A stretch of DNA of 64,000 nt, taken from assembly GCA_027310665.1 (NCBI GenBank), contig DAIDAJ010000021.1:1-64000 (forward strand), in the 5' to 3' direction. Below, piece after piece: positions 1 through 7,962 of the stretch (its first letter is position 1; every line of letters starts with the position of its first letter). The position numbers were made by a program, and so were the translations under genes. Below the pieces are notes generated by a model. It worked only from the letters and a program-made list of their open reading frames with translations, ran no database searches and was not told the DNA's origin. This DNA is from Sideroxydans sp. (GTDB lineage Bacteria; Pseudomonadota; Gammaproteobacteria; Burkholderiales; Gallionellaceae).

Positions 1-60
1 ATAGACCGCTGCTTGTCCTGAAGCTCACAGGAGCATCACCGCGGTTTCCTCCCTTGGTGC

Positions 61-131
61 TTGTCAGACGCCTGCCCGCATAGGGTTGCGGTATCATCAT
101 GGCTACGTGTTTGAGGGCAGGCATCTGACAA
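61..131. repeat. Imperfect inverted repeat, 17-nt arms
   Basis: The arms at 61-77 and 115-131 are complementary apart from one mismatch and enclose a 37-nt loop. The arm contains the motif TCTGACAA, which resembles the left end of some integron attC sites, but the rest of the expected attC layout is not visible. No T-run follows, so a classical terminator is unlikely. Function unknown; it lies just upstream of cassette-like genes. Confidence 0.55.
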
Positions 132-192
132 CCCTTAACAATTTCCGCCCTTCGCAGGTGTCCGCTGTTGGACAGCAGAATGAGGAAGAAAA

Positions 193-615
193 ATGAAACT
201 CGACAGAATCGAAACTTTCGTCATTATCATCTGCATTTGGGCATCATCATTCTTGACGGGCTGGATGTATCAAGACTGGGCACGAGCTCTAGGCGCTTCT
301 GTGTGGATGCTCCTAATTGGCTGGGTAGCGGTCGGCACAATCAATAGGCGACGAGCGCAGAAGATACGAGTAACCCCGCAGGAGCAAGTAAGCAGCTCGC
401 TCGACCTCAGCAAAGACCCGGAAACTCCTTGGGTAGAGACTCTGGTGAAAGCTAGAACGCAAATGCCAGTGGAGGAATACGAGAAGTTCGAACGAGCGGT
501 TTTGATGCTCGTCGAAAACATCGGAGTAGTAAACCGCGGCGGATTGAAAACTCAAGCCGAGAAGATGGCGCTACTGGAGCAACTAGGCAAATCGTCAGCA
601 GAGTCGCATGATTGA
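193..615 (+). CDS. Small membrane protein of unknown function (possible cassette gene)
   Basis: This 140-residue protein is not recognised. Residues about 8-26 and 33-50 are hydrophobic and would form two membrane segments. The remainder is charged and soluble, rich in Glu/Lys/Arg, with a helical look (residues 55-140). The start is supported by a purine-rich GAGGAAG stretch at 181-187 just before the ATG. It is followed after only 27 nt by a second unknown gene, with an attC-like right half in the gap, so it may be the product of an integron cassette. A GTTGGAC sequence at 167-173 fits the attC right-core consensus GTTRRRY and could be the left border of this cassette. Function cannot be inferred. 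Confidence 0.6.
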   Translation: MKLDRIETFVIIICIWASSFLTGWMYQDWARALGASVWMLLIGWVAVGTINRRRAQKIRVTPQEQVSSSLDLSKDPETPWVETLVKARTQMPVEEYEKFERAVLMLVENIGVVNRGGLKTQAEKMALLEQLGKSSAESHD

Positions 616-646
616 ATTTATTGCATTGCCCAACAACGCGTTATGT
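577..646 (+). other. Possible degenerate or short attC site between two cassette-like genes
   Basis: The right half is reasonable: GCCCAAC (628-634), a 5-nt spacer, then GTTATGT (640-646), the same L'-spacer-R' geometry as in the better site at 1240-1337. The left half would overlap the end of the upstream ORF (GGCAA at 586-590 pairs with TTGCC at 626-630) and is weak. GTTATGT is complementary, apart from one base, to GCATAAC at 1240-1246, as expected for the two ends of one cassette. Confidence 0.35.
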
Positions 647-1245
647 CGCTGAAACCGGCCATTGAGAAATCTGAGAGGTGGATAATCCAGTGCCACACGC
701 TGCTGGACGGAGTGTCATTCTTAACGAGTGCCAAGGCGCGTGTATCTGTCTCACTGCACCATCTGTCCATCGAACATCACACGGGTATTCATAGTCTGGT
801 TGATCAAGGCGTGTATGGGTCAGCGTGTGCGTTGTTCCGTCCTCAGTTGGAGGCATATGTCAGAGGCGCATGGTATTTCTTTTGTGCCACCGAGGCTCAG
901 ATCGACGGATGCCTTGCAGGTGGTGAGCCCCCTAAATTTGGAGCCATGATCAAAGATCTTGAAGCGAAGGAGGGCTTTGATTCAGGCTCACTGAGTAGAC
1001 TGAAAGCTGAGGTGTGGGGCAGCCTCAACGACTACACGCATGGTGGTGTTATTCAGATCAAAGCTAGAAACACCAGAGACGAAATCATTTCGAGGCACGC
1101 TCCAGAACATATCGCAGGCCTCATTACATCGTCTGCTACATTGTCGTTTCTTGCTGGTGTCGGCATCGCGGCTGTCGCAAACAACAACGAGCTCGCAGTT
1201 AGGCTAAATAATGCATACAACAACATCTACTCGGTAGCGGCATAA
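643..1245 (+). CDS. Uncharacterised ~200-residue protein in an integron-type gene cassette
   Basis: This 200-residue protein has no domain I can name with certainty. It has a helical, soluble look with a His-rich stretch early (HHLSIEHHTGIHSL, about residues 42-55) and Arg/Tyr/Trp-rich segments around residues 65-80. Similar-looking proteins of unknown function are common as cassette cargo. The ATG lies two nucleotides after the predicted recombination point (G640/T641) and has no Shine-Dalgarno sequence, so translation probably depends on the upstream gene or is leaderless. The stop codon TAA sits inside the R'' box of the attC site at 1240. Both borders therefore fit a cassette of about 690 bp. 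Cargo function unknown. Confidence 0.6.
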   Translation: MSLKPAIEKSERWIIQCHTLLDGVSFLTSAKARVSVSLHHLSIEHHTGIHSLVDQGVYGSACALFRPQLEAYVRGAWYFFCATEAQIDGCLAGGEPPKFGAMIKDLEAKEGFDSGSLSRLKAEVWGSLNDYTHGGVIQIKARNTRDEIISRHAPEHIAGLITSSATLSFLAGVGIAAVANNNELAVRLNNAYNNIYSVAA

Positions 1246-1337
1246 CTGTCGGTTCAAGCTGACGGCGACGCCCGGACTTTTGTCGTGCTCGGCTTGCGCT
1301 GTGTGGCGCATGGCCGCAGCTTAACCTAGCGTTGAAC
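1240..1337 (+). other. attC-like integron recombination site
   Basis: The four attC boxes are visible in order: R'' GCATAAC (1240-1246), L'' GGTTCAAGCTGACGG (1251-1265), L' CCGCAGCTTAACC (1313-1325) and R' GTTGAAC (1331-1337, matching GTTRRRY). L'' and L' pair along their length except for unpaired bases on the L'' side (the extrahelical bases that set strand choice in known attC sites). The central part would be the variable terminal structure. Length 98 bp is within the known range. No integrase gene is in this window; for plus-strand cassettes it would be expected to the left. Confidence 0.7.
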
Positions 1338-1595
1338 TTCCGATTTGGAAAAAATCATAGTTCCGGTTGGTGTCGAAAGCTGCGTGTCGCGAACGACTGT
1401 TTTTTGGCATCGAATTTAATTGGTTGCATGTCTCTTGAGGGTTAGTAAGCGTAGCCCGAACCTCATCATCCCGCCAGTTTTGACAGTCTCATTTCAGGCG
1501 TATTTCAGCCATTTTTTAAACACAGCGACCCAAGTCGCCAGATTGATTCTGAGCGGAATAAAGCGATATTGCTTTAGAGCAACAATGAGGTTTGT
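1338..1595. other. Non-coding stretch between cassette region and flagellar block
   Basis: No convincing gene was found; a 97-codon plus-strand ORF here overlaps flgN and has no supporting features. The AAAGC-GATATT-GCTTT hairpin (1559-1574) lies just downstream of the flgN stop codon and could end flgMN transcription, but it has no strong T-run. Confidence 0.4.
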
Positions 1596-2069
1596 TCAGA
1601 CGCTGCCGAGCGTCCGGCTGCCGCTGGGGAGGTTGGGTTGGCCGTCCGCGCCGTACAGTCCGGCGGTGCTCTGTGCCGCGCCATACAGTACGCCGAGTGC
1701 CTGCTGGTTGTAGCGCAGCTTGACCTGGATCATTTCGCCGTTGGTCTGGTTGAGGCGTTGCACTTGTGCCGCCAATTGGCGGGCTTGCTGCCATGCCGGC
1801 AAGCTTTGCGGGGCATTGCGTTTCAGCCACTCCGCCATACTGCCGGTGTCTTCCGGCAGGTATCGTTGGCGGGCCGCTGAAAGTGCGGCGATCTTGCTGG
1901 TGAGTTGTATTTTGGCTTCGGCCAGCGGCAACAGTTCTTCCGTGTGCTGACCGAGCAGGACGCGTTGCTCGTTTTCAAGCAAAACGACGAATTCGCGTAA
2001 GGCGGCGCATTCGTCGTTCAGGTTGGACAGAAGCTCTGCCGTCGGGCCGTTCGTGGGTTTTGCGGTCAA
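1596..2069 (-). CDS. flgN: FlgN, export chaperone for hook-filament junction proteins
   Basis: FlgN is a cytoplasmic chaperone that holds FlgK and FlgL and delivers them to the flagellar export gate. The 157-residue product is almost entirely helical and ends with the family-typical segment rich in Leu/Asn/Gln (NQTNGEMIQVKLRYNQQAL, about residues 109-127) followed by a short Gly/Ala/Ser tail with LYGADGQ. Length is normal. Its start overlaps the end of flgM by 4 nt, so the two are translationally coupled and transcribed from the sigma-28 promoter at 2417-2443. Confidence 0.9.
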   Translation of the reverse strand: MTAKPTNGPTAELLSNLNDECAALREFVVLLENEQRVLLGQHTEELLPLAEAKIQLTSKIAALSAARQRYLPEDTGSMAEWLKRNAPQSLPAWQQARQLAAQVQRLNQTNGEMIQVKLRYNQQALGVLYGAAQSTAGLYGADGQPNLPSGSRTLGSV

Positions 2070-2380
2070 TGCTTGCTCGCGGTGATGAGGTCTTGCACGG
2101 AGTTGATCAAGCGATCGGCGACGACGCCGGAATTGACTTTGAAGCGTCCTTCGCTGATGGCCTGCTTGATTTCGGCGACCTTTTTCACGTCTACCAAGGG
2201 TGTGCTGGCGATATTGCCTTCCAGGCTGCGCAGCTGCGCCGTGGTAGAACCCAGATGCACGCTTGTTCCGCTTGTTTCAACAGGAGTCTGGTTGCCGGTT
2301 GCTTTTGTCGCTGAATTGCGCGAGCTCGTTTCCCCTGCCGTGCTGGGGGGGAGCGGTTTGCTGGTTTTTTCGATCTTCAT
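2066..2380 (-). CDS. flgM: FlgM, anti-sigma-28 factor
   Basis: FlgM binds FliA (sigma-28) until the hook-basal body is complete and FlgM is exported. The 104-residue protein has the expected form: a disordered polar Ser/Thr/Lys N-terminal half (residues 1-50) and a C-terminal region with VDVKKVAEIKQAISEGRFKV (about 66-85), the conserved sigma-binding helix pair, then VADRLINSVQDL. It is the first gene of flgMN. The sigma-28 promoter upstream gives the usual feedback loop in which FliA drives its own inhibitor. Confidence 0.93.
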   Translation of the reverse strand: MKIEKTSKPLPPSTAGETSSRNSATKATGNQTPVETSGTSVHLGSTTAQLRSLEGNIASTPLVDVKKVAEIKQAISEGRFKVNSGVVADRLINSVQDLITASKH

Positions 2381-2416
2381 GGGGTAATTCCCTTTTCACT
2401 GACTCGGTTAAGCATT

Positions 2417-2443
2417 ACATCGGCAGGTGATCGATAAACTTTA
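2417..2443 (-). promoter_or_regulatory. Sigma-28 (FliA) promoter for flgMN
   Basis: Read on the minus strand the site is TAAAGTTT, 11 nt, GCCGATGT. This matches the enteric FliA consensus TAAAGTTT-N11-GCCGATAA in all but two bases. It lies 37 nt before the flgM start codon. Confidence 0.88.
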
Positions 2444-2477
2444 GTTTTCCTTGATATTCGCGCACATTATAGCGACT

Positions 2478-3161
2478 TCATGGGCGCACTTCCACGCTAC
2501 CGTCGGCCAGCGCCGCCCCGTTCAGCACCTGGCCGGAAGGCATGCGTACCTGAACGATCTGCCCCGCTGTGCCATTATTCAGCGCCTGTCCCGACGAGCG
2601 AATGGAAAACCCTTCGCTGCGTACCATTATTTCGGTTGTATGCCCCTGGGTCACGACGAAAGGGGCGCGCAACATGTCCTGCCGCAGCACCTGCCCGGCA
2701 CCGATGCCAAACTTGAGGATCTTGCCGACGGCCTGTGCCGGATCGGTAACGATTCCGGGTTGTCCCAATTCGCCGTTTTGCATGCTGAAATCGTTTGCGC
2801 TCAATACCGTGTTCTGGGCCAATGGCCGATTGGCGACCAGCCGGTCGACGCTGACCTTGATCGTGGCCTGGAGAAAGATCGACCAGCCGGGCTTTTGGGC
2901 GCAGCGCACGCCGATGCTGGTTTTGCCCATCAACTGCGATCCGGCGGGAAGAAAGGCCTCGAGCGTGCCGCACGCCGGCAGGGCAGTGCGTGTATCGATA
3001 TCGTCGACCGTGATGCTGACCTTGCCCGGCAATGCGCGGGTCTGTGCCTGGGCATAGGCCATGGCGGCCTCGCGTATCGCGGCATGGTTCTGCCTGTCTG
3101 CGGCCCATGCGGTCGAACAGCAGATAAGTGACCCGATCAATATGGCGCACAGGGTTTTCAT
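2478..3161 (-). CDS. flgA: FlgA, periplasmic P-ring assembly chaperone
   Basis: FlgA helps FlgI assemble into the P ring in the periplasm. The 227-residue precursor has a Sec signal peptide (Lys at residue 3, hydrophobic stretch to about residue 20, cleavage after AWA). The C-terminal SAF-like region (about residues 105-225) has the family features LAQNTVLSANDF, AVGKILKFGIGAGQVLRQDML, VRSEGFSIRSSGQAL and VRMPSGQVLNG. It is divergent from flgB with 139 nt between the coding regions. Confidence 0.9.
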   Translation of the reverse strand: MKTLCAILIGSLICCSTAWAADRQNHAAIREAAMAYAQAQTRALPGKVSITVDDIDTRTALPACGTLEAFLPAGSQLMGKTSIGVRCAQKPGWSIFLQATIKVSVDRLVANRPLAQNTVLSANDFSMQNGELGQPGIVTDPAQAVGKILKFGIGAGQVLRQDMLRAPFVVTQGHTTEIMVRSEGFSIRSSGQALNNGTAGQIVQVRMPSGQVLNGAALADGSVEVRP

Positions 3162-3300
3162 GGCGATATTGTGGAACCGGAAGCGGATTTTTAAAGGGGG
3201 AAATAAAACGGGTTTCTACCCCTAATCGTCAGATAGGGGGTGACTTGCCGTGATTAGTATGCAAACCGTGTAAAGAGCCTTGATTCGAAAGGAGGGCCAG

Positions 3301-3705
3301 ATGACCAGCAGCATAGATGCGATGTTCCGGTTCCAGCAAGCGGCGCTGAATCTGCGCGCTGCGCGGCAGGAATTGGTGGCATCCAATATCGCCAATGCCG
3401 ATACGCCCAACTATAAGGCGAAGGACATCGACTTTGCCAGCGCCTTGCAGGGCGCATTGTCGGGCAGCGGGCAGAAATTGCCGGTGGCCGTGACCTCGCC
3501 GCAGCATCTGGCGGGGGCGACCGGAGAAAGCGTGATGGGAGCGCCGGTGCAGTATCGCAAGCCGTTGCAACCCAGCGCCGATGGTAATACTGTGGACATG
3601 GACGTGGAGAGGGCGCAATTTGCCGACAATGCCCTGCGCTATGAGGCCAGCCTGACGTTCATTAGCAACGATGTCAAAAACGTGCTGGCCGCACTGCAAG
3701 GATAA
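3301..3705 (+). CDS. flgB: FlgB, proximal rod protein
   Basis: FlgB is the cell-proximal rod subunit of the basal body. The ATG at 3301 is preferred over an upstream in-frame start because AGGAGG lies at 3291-3296 and the protein then begins with the correct rod N-terminus. The 134-residue product has the rod-family motif [21 protein letters not shown] (split: [21 protein letters not shown]) near residues 26-46 and the C-terminal [12 protein letters not shown]. It heads the flgBCDEFGHIJ run. A weak sigma-70-like pair TTGCCG/TGTAAA (3245-3274, 18-nt spacing) lies upstream; no clear sigma-54 site was seen. Confidence 0.93.
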   Translation: MTSSIDAMFRFQQAALNLRAARQELVASNIANADTPNYKAKDIDFASALQGALSGSGQKLPVAVTSPQHLAGATGESVMGAPVQYRKPLQPSADGNTVDMDVERAQFADNALRYEASLTFISNDVKNVLAALQG

Positions 3706-3710
3706 CGATC

Positions 3711-4115
3711 ATGTCACTATTCAACATCTTCAACATCGCCGGCTCCGCCATGACAGCGCAGTCGCAACGGCTCAATGTGGTGGCCAGCAACCTTGCCAAC
3801 GTTGACAGCGCCACCGGACCGGATGGCAAACCATACAAGGCCAAGCAGGTTGTCTTCTCCTCGGTGCCGACTGCCGGCCAGCCGGGTGAGGGAGTCAAGG
3901 TCGCGGCGGTGGTGGAAGACAATTCGCCGATGAAAGTGGTGTACGACCCCAAGCATCCGATGGCGGACGCGCGGGGCTACGTGACCATGCCGAACGTGAA
4001 TCCGGTGGACGAGATGGTGAATATGATCTCTGCGTCCCGTTCCTACCAGAATAACGTGGATGTGATGAACACATCCAAAACCTTGCTGATCAAAACGCTC
4101 ACTCTCGGGCAATAA
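3711..4115 (+). CDS. flgC: FlgC, proximal rod protein
   Basis: FlgC is a rod subunit exported through the flagellar type III apparatus. The 134-residue protein has the N-terminal rod signature (residues 20-31, [12 protein letters not shown]), the [28 protein letters not shown] segment near the C-terminus typical of FlgC ([23 protein letters not shown]), and normal length. It starts 5 nt after flgB and precedes flgD by 12 nt. Confidence 0.94.
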   Translation: MSLFNIFNIAGSAMTAQSQRLNVVASNLANVDSATGPDGKPYKAKQVVFSSVPTAGQPGEGVKVAAVVEDNSPMKVVYDPKHPMADARGYVTMPNVNPVDEMVNMISASRSYQNNVDVMNTSKTLLIKTLTLGQ

Positions 4116-4127
4116 AGGAGACAGATC

Positions 4128-4790
4128 ATGACCACTCCCGTACAAAGCAGTACTTCGTCGAATGCCGCGGCAGCCGCGATTTCTTCGGTGCCGTCGCCGT
4201 CGTCGATACAGAACCAGTTCCTGACGCTCCTCGTTACGCAATTGCAGAACCAGGATCCGCTCAATCCCATGGACAATTCGCAGGTCACCACGCAGATGGC
4301 CCAACTCTCCACCGTGAGCGGTATCAATCAATTGAACTCCACGGTGCAGGCGCTCAGTGCAAGCATGGCGACGTCGCAATCCCTGCAGGCGGCCTCGATG
4401 ATCGGCGCTACCGCCCTGGTTCCCGGAGACCAGCTGGCTTTGGCGGGCGCAAAAGCGAACGGCGCAGTGGAATTGACCCAGCCGGCAGACAGCGTGGCAG
4501 TGACGATAACGGATGCCAAAGGCAATGTGGTCCGCACCTTGCAGCTGGGCACCCAAAGCGCAGCGGGCGACATCAACTTCCAATGGGATGGAACAAACAA
4601 TGCCGGTGCAACAGTGGCCGACGGCAGTTATACATTTAGCGCCAAGGCGATGTCTGGTACGGTGCAAAGCAGCCCGACCACACTATCCTACGGCGTGGTG
4701 AATAACGTGGGGCTGACTTCGAGCGGTACCACGCTGGGCATGGGGACGCTCGGAAACGTGGCCCTGAGTTCTGTCCGGCAGATTTTGTAA
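4128..4790 (+). CDS. flgD: FlgD, hook cap protein
   Basis: FlgD caps the growing hook and is needed for hook subunit polymerisation. The 220-residue protein has the conserved N-terminal motif FLTLLVTQLQNQDPLNPMDN (residues 30-49) followed by an FlgD Ig-like and tudor-like region with NVVRTLQLGTQSAAGDINFQWDG (TLQLGTQSAAGDINFQWDG). The Ser/Ala-rich N-terminus and length are typical. GGAGA at 4118-4122 serves as its ribosome-binding site. Confidence 0.93.
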   Translation: MTTPVQSSTSSNAAAAAISSVPSPSSIQNQFLTLLVTQLQNQDPLNPMDNSQVTTQMAQLSTVSGINQLNSTVQALSASMATSQSLQAASMIGATALVPGDQLALAGAKANGAVELTQPADSVAVTITDAKGNVVRTLQLGTQSAAGDINFQWDGTNNAGATVADGSYTFSAKAMSGTVQSSPTTLSYGVVNNVGLTSSGTTLGMGTLGNVALSSVRQIL

Positions 4791-4835
4791 GGCGCGATGC
4801 CAATCGGGATTAACCAAATTTAACAGGAGAACGTC

Positions 4836-6275
4836 ATGGGTTTCGAACAAGGTCTAAGCGGTCTGAATGCAGCATCCACGAATCTGGATACGATTGGCAA
4901 CAACATCGCCAACTCCAACACGGTCGGCTTCAAGCAATCGCAGGCACAGTTTGCCGACATGTATGCCAGCGCACTAGGCGGCACTGCATCGAATCAGGCA
5001 GGTATAGGTGTCCTGGTGGGGACTGTGGCGCAGCAGTTTTCCCAGGGCAATATCACGACGACCAACAATTCCCTGGATATGGCGATCAGCGGCAGCGGTT
5101 TTTTCCAGATGGGCAAGAACGGCACCGTCACCTATTCTCGCGACGGGCAGTTCCAGCTCGACAAGAATGGCTTTATCGTTGACAACCAGGGCAATAATCT
5201 CATGGGTTACCAGACGAATGCGGCGGGAACGGTGGTACCCACCACCCCGGGCCCCATCCAGATATCGTCGGCAAACATCTTGCCCAACGCGACCACGACG
5301 CTCTCCGCGGGAGTCAACCTGAATTCGGCATCTGCCGTTCCGACCATATCTCCGTTTGACCCGAACAATCCCTCGACCTTCAACAACTCCACTTCGGCGA
5401 CGATCTATGACAGCTTGGGCGGGAGCCATATCGCCTCGCTGTATTACGCGCAAACCGGAACGAACGCGTGGAATGCATACCTGACGATAGACGGGGCGAT
5501 GGTACCTCCGGCAGGCACGCCGCTGACGAGCATGACCTTCAACTCCAACGGCACGCTGGCGACGCCGGTGGGGTCGGTGACGTCGGCCTCGTTCACTCCG
5601 ACGAGCACGCCGATCACACTGGCCGGGTCATCAACCACAAACGCCTCGACCACGGTGACCGTGACAAGTACCGCAGGATTGTCTGCGGGAGCGACCGTGA
5701 CGGGACCCGGCATTCCGGCAGGGGACACGATTGCCTCGATAACATCACCGACCACCTTCACGCTCGCAGCGGCGGCAACTGCAACCGCCGCCGGCGTCAC
5801 CCTGACGGCGGCCAATCCGTCCGGCGCGGCGGCGCAAACGATCGCTTTCAATTTCGCGAATTCCACGCAATTCGGCACCGCCTTCGGCGTGAATTCGCTG
5901 ACCCAGAACGGCTATACCTCCGGCCAGATGACCGGCTTCAGCACGAGCTCCGATGGCATCGTCACCGGCCGTTACTCCAACGGGCAAACCAAGGCGCTCG
6001 GGCAGGTGGTGCTGGCCAACTTCAGCAACCCTCAGGGCCTGCAGAACCTGGGCAACAACCAATGGGCGCAGACTTCCGCGTCCGGCAACGCCCTCGTCGG
6101 CACGCCCGGATCGGCCAGCCTGGGTGTATTGCAGACATCGGCAACGGAAGACTCCAATGTCGATCTGACCACGCAACTGGTGGACATGATCACCGCCCAG
6201 CGCACGTATCAGGCCAATGCGCAGACGATCAAGACGCAGGACCAGATCCTGCAGACCATCGTCAGCCTGCAATAA
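4836..6275 (+). CDS. flgE: FlgE, flagellar hook protein
   Basis: FlgE polymerises into the hook, the universal joint between rod and filament. The 479-residue protein is longer than the roughly 400 residues of enteric FlgE. It has the rod/hook N-terminus (GLNAASTNLDTIGNNIANSN, residues 9-28), the hook domain GSGFFQMG (about 89-96), and the C-terminal SNVDLTTQLVDMITAQRTYQ (about 443-462). The extra length is partly a Thr/Ala/Gly-rich insert (about residues 265-324) with GLSAGATVTGPGIPAGDTI, which resembles an insert in FlgL of the same locus. AACAGGAGA precedes the ATG. Confidence 0.94.
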   Translation: MGFEQGLSGLNAASTNLDTIGNNIANSNTVGFKQSQAQFADMYASALGGTASNQAGIGVLVGTVAQQFSQGNITTTNNSLDMAISGSGFFQMGKNGTVTYSRDGQFQLDKNGFIVDNQGNNLMGYQTNAAGTVVPTTPGPIQISSANILPNATTTLSAGVNLNSASAVPTISPFDPNNPSTFNNSTSATIYDSLGGSHIASLYYAQTGTNAWNAYLTIDGAMVPPAGTPLTSMTFNSNGTLATPVGSVTSASFTPTSTPITLAGSSTTNASTTVTVTSTAGLSAGATVTGPGIPAGDTIASITSPTTFTLAAAATATAAGVTLTAANPSGAAAQTIAFNFANSTQFGTAFGVNSLTQNGYTSGQMTGFSTSSDGIVTGRYSNGQTKALGQVVLANFSNPQGLQNLGNNQWAQTSASGNALVGTPGSASLGVLQTSATEDSNVDLTTQLVDMITAQRTYQANAQTIKTQDQILQTIVSLQ

Positions 6276-6299
6276 GCGAACTAAGACGGGCACAGCGTC

Positions 6300-7043
6300 A
6301 TGGACAGGCTGATCTACACCGCGATGACAGGCGCTTCGCACACCATGCAGCAGCAGGCATCGGTGGCGCAGAATCTGGCGAACGTAAACACACCGGGATT
6401 TCGCTCTGCCATCGATACCTTTCGCAGCGTGCCGCTGGTGGGCGAAGGCCTGCCGACGCGTACCTTCGTGGTCGACTCGACCGCGGGCACCGACTTCACG
6501 CCGGGTGTATTGCAGGCCACAGGACGTACGCTCGACCTTGCGGTAGATGGCAAAGGATGGATCGCGGTGGAAGACGCCAATGGCAACGAGGCTTACACCC
6601 GCAACGGAAGCCTCCAGGTATTGCCCAATGGAATCTTGCAGTCCCGTACCGGAATGAATGTGGTGGGCGATAGCGGGCCCATCACTATTCCGCCCGATAC
6701 CCAGGTGACGATCGCCAAGGACGGAACCATCTCGACGGTACCCAGCGGAACGATGGCGGCCCAGGAAGTGATCGTCGGACGCATCAAGCTGACCAATCCG
6801 CCGGAAGATCAGATGGTGCGCGGCGAAGATGGCCTGTTCCGCACCATGGACGGCAAACCGGCCGATGCAGACGCCAAGGTGACGGTGGTTTCGGGCAACC
6901 TGGAAGGCAGCAACACGAATATGGTGGAGTCGCTGGTGAACATGATCTCGCTGTCGCGCCAATTCGACATGCAGATGAAGATGCTGACAACGGCGGACGA
7001 CAACGCAAAACAAGCCAGCGGTGTACTCAGTGTCACCGGTTGA
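6300..7043 (+). CDS. flgF: FlgF, proximal rod protein
   Basis: FlgF is a rod subunit. The 247-residue product begins MDRLIYTAMTGASHTMQQQA as in other FlgF proteins, has the LAVDGKGWIAVE motif (residues 80-91) that corresponds to the GxGFF region of hook proteins, and ends with TNMVESLVNMISLSRQFDMQMKML (VESLVNMISLSRQFDMQM). Length is normal and it sits between flgE and flgG as expected. Confidence 0.93.
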   Translation: MDRLIYTAMTGASHTMQQQASVAQNLANVNTPGFRSAIDTFRSVPLVGEGLPTRTFVVDSTAGTDFTPGVLQATGRTLDLAVDGKGWIAVEDANGNEAYTRNGSLQVLPNGILQSRTGMNVVGDSGPITIPPDTQVTIAKDGTISTVPSGTMAAQEVIVGRIKLTNPPEDQMVRGEDGLFRTMDGKPADADAKVTVVSGNLEGSNTNMVESLVNMISLSRQFDMQMKMLTTADDNAKQASGVLSVTG

Positions 7044-7064
7044 ATTTTAAAAAGGATACTCATC

Positions 7065-7847
7065 ATGATTCGTTCCCTTTGGATCGCCAAGACCGGCATG
7101 GAAGCGCAGCAGACGCAGATGGATGTCATATCCAATAACCTGGCCAACGTCAGTACCAACGGCTTCAAGCGTTCGCGCGCGGTGTTCGAGGATCTGCTGT
7201 ACCAGAACATCCGCCAGCCGGGCGCGCAGTCGTCGCAATTGACCCAGATACCCTCCGGCCTCCAGATCGGTACGGGTGTGCGCCCGATCGCGGCCGAGCG
7301 CATCCATACACAGGGCAACCTGCAGCAGACCAACAATCAGCTGGATGTGGCGATACAGGGGGCGGGATTCTTCCAGGTATTGCTGCCTGACGGCACGACG
7401 GGCTACACCCGCGACGGTTCTTTCCAGACAGACAACCAGGGGCAGTTGGTCACTTCCAACGGATTCCCCGTGCAACCTTCGATCACCATCCCGGCCAACG
7501 CCACCTCGATCACGATCGGCCAAGACGGCGTGGTTTCGGTCACGCAGCCGGGTACGGCAACGGCTGTGCAGGTTGGCAGCATACAGCTGGCGACGTTCAT
7601 CAATCCGGCCGGGCTGGAAAGCATGGGACAGAACCTGTACCAGGAGACGGGTTCATCGGGCCCACCCCTCGCCAACGTACCCGGCACGAACGGAACGGGA
7701 ACCGTGAGCCAGGGCTTTGTGGAAACGTCCAACGTGAACGTGGTGGAGGAATTGGTGAACATGATCCAGACGCAGCGCGCGTACGAGATGAATTCCAAGG
7801 CGGTGACCGCGTCGGACCAGATGCTGCAGAAACTGACGCAGATGTAA
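7065..7847 (+). CDS. flgG: FlgG, distal rod protein
   Basis: FlgG forms the distal rod. The 260-residue protein has [20 protein letters not shown], the [20 protein letters not shown] rod signature, [15 protein letters not shown], and a C-terminal [24 protein letters not shown] block ([20 protein letters not shown]). The protein is the standard length for the family. A 115-nt gap with a palindromic element separates it from flgH. Confidence 0.95.
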   Translation: MIRSLWIAKTGMEAQQTQMDVISNNLANVSTNGFKRSRAVFEDLLYQNIRQPGAQSSQLTQIPSGLQIGTGVRPIAAERIHTQGNLQQTNNQLDVAIQGAGFFQVLLPDGTTGYTRDGSFQTDNQGQLVTSNGFPVQPSITIPANATSITIGQDGVVSVTQPGTATAVQVGSIQLATFINPAGLESMGQNLYQETGSSGPPLANVPGTNGTGTVSQGFVETSNVNVVEELVNMIQTQRAYEMNSKAVTASDQMLQKLTQM

Positions 7848-7887
7848 TGTCATGAAGATGAACGTGCCTGAAATTGCCATGCGTACT

Positions 7888-7925
7888 TCCCCCGCCCTGA
7901 CCCTTCCCGGGAAGGAGAGGGAGCA
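7888..7925. repeat. Palindromic REP-like element between flgG and flgH
   Basis: The core CCTTCCCGGGAAGG (7902-7915) is a perfect 14-bp palindrome inside a C-rich then G-rich context (CCCCCGCCCTGACC before, GAGAGGGAG after). The composition and layout match other elements at 8673, 32409, 42713 and 55040. Confidence 0.6.
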
Positions 7926-7962
7926 AACGAGAAGGGCGATCTCGAATTTCCGGAGGCGAATC

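Noticed and set aside
1420..1713. 97-codon plus-strand ORF after the cassette region
   Set aside because: It overlaps flgN on the opposite strand, has no ribosome-binding site and an atypical composition.
5745..7013. 422-codon minus-strand ORF across flgE-flgF
   Set aside because: Shadow of two well-supported hook and rod genes on the other strand; His/Arg-rich composition is typical of antisense frames.
7852..7962. N-terminal extension of FlgH
   Set aside because: It translates the palindromic element and would precede the lipoprotein signal; SD at 7952 supports the ATG at 7963.
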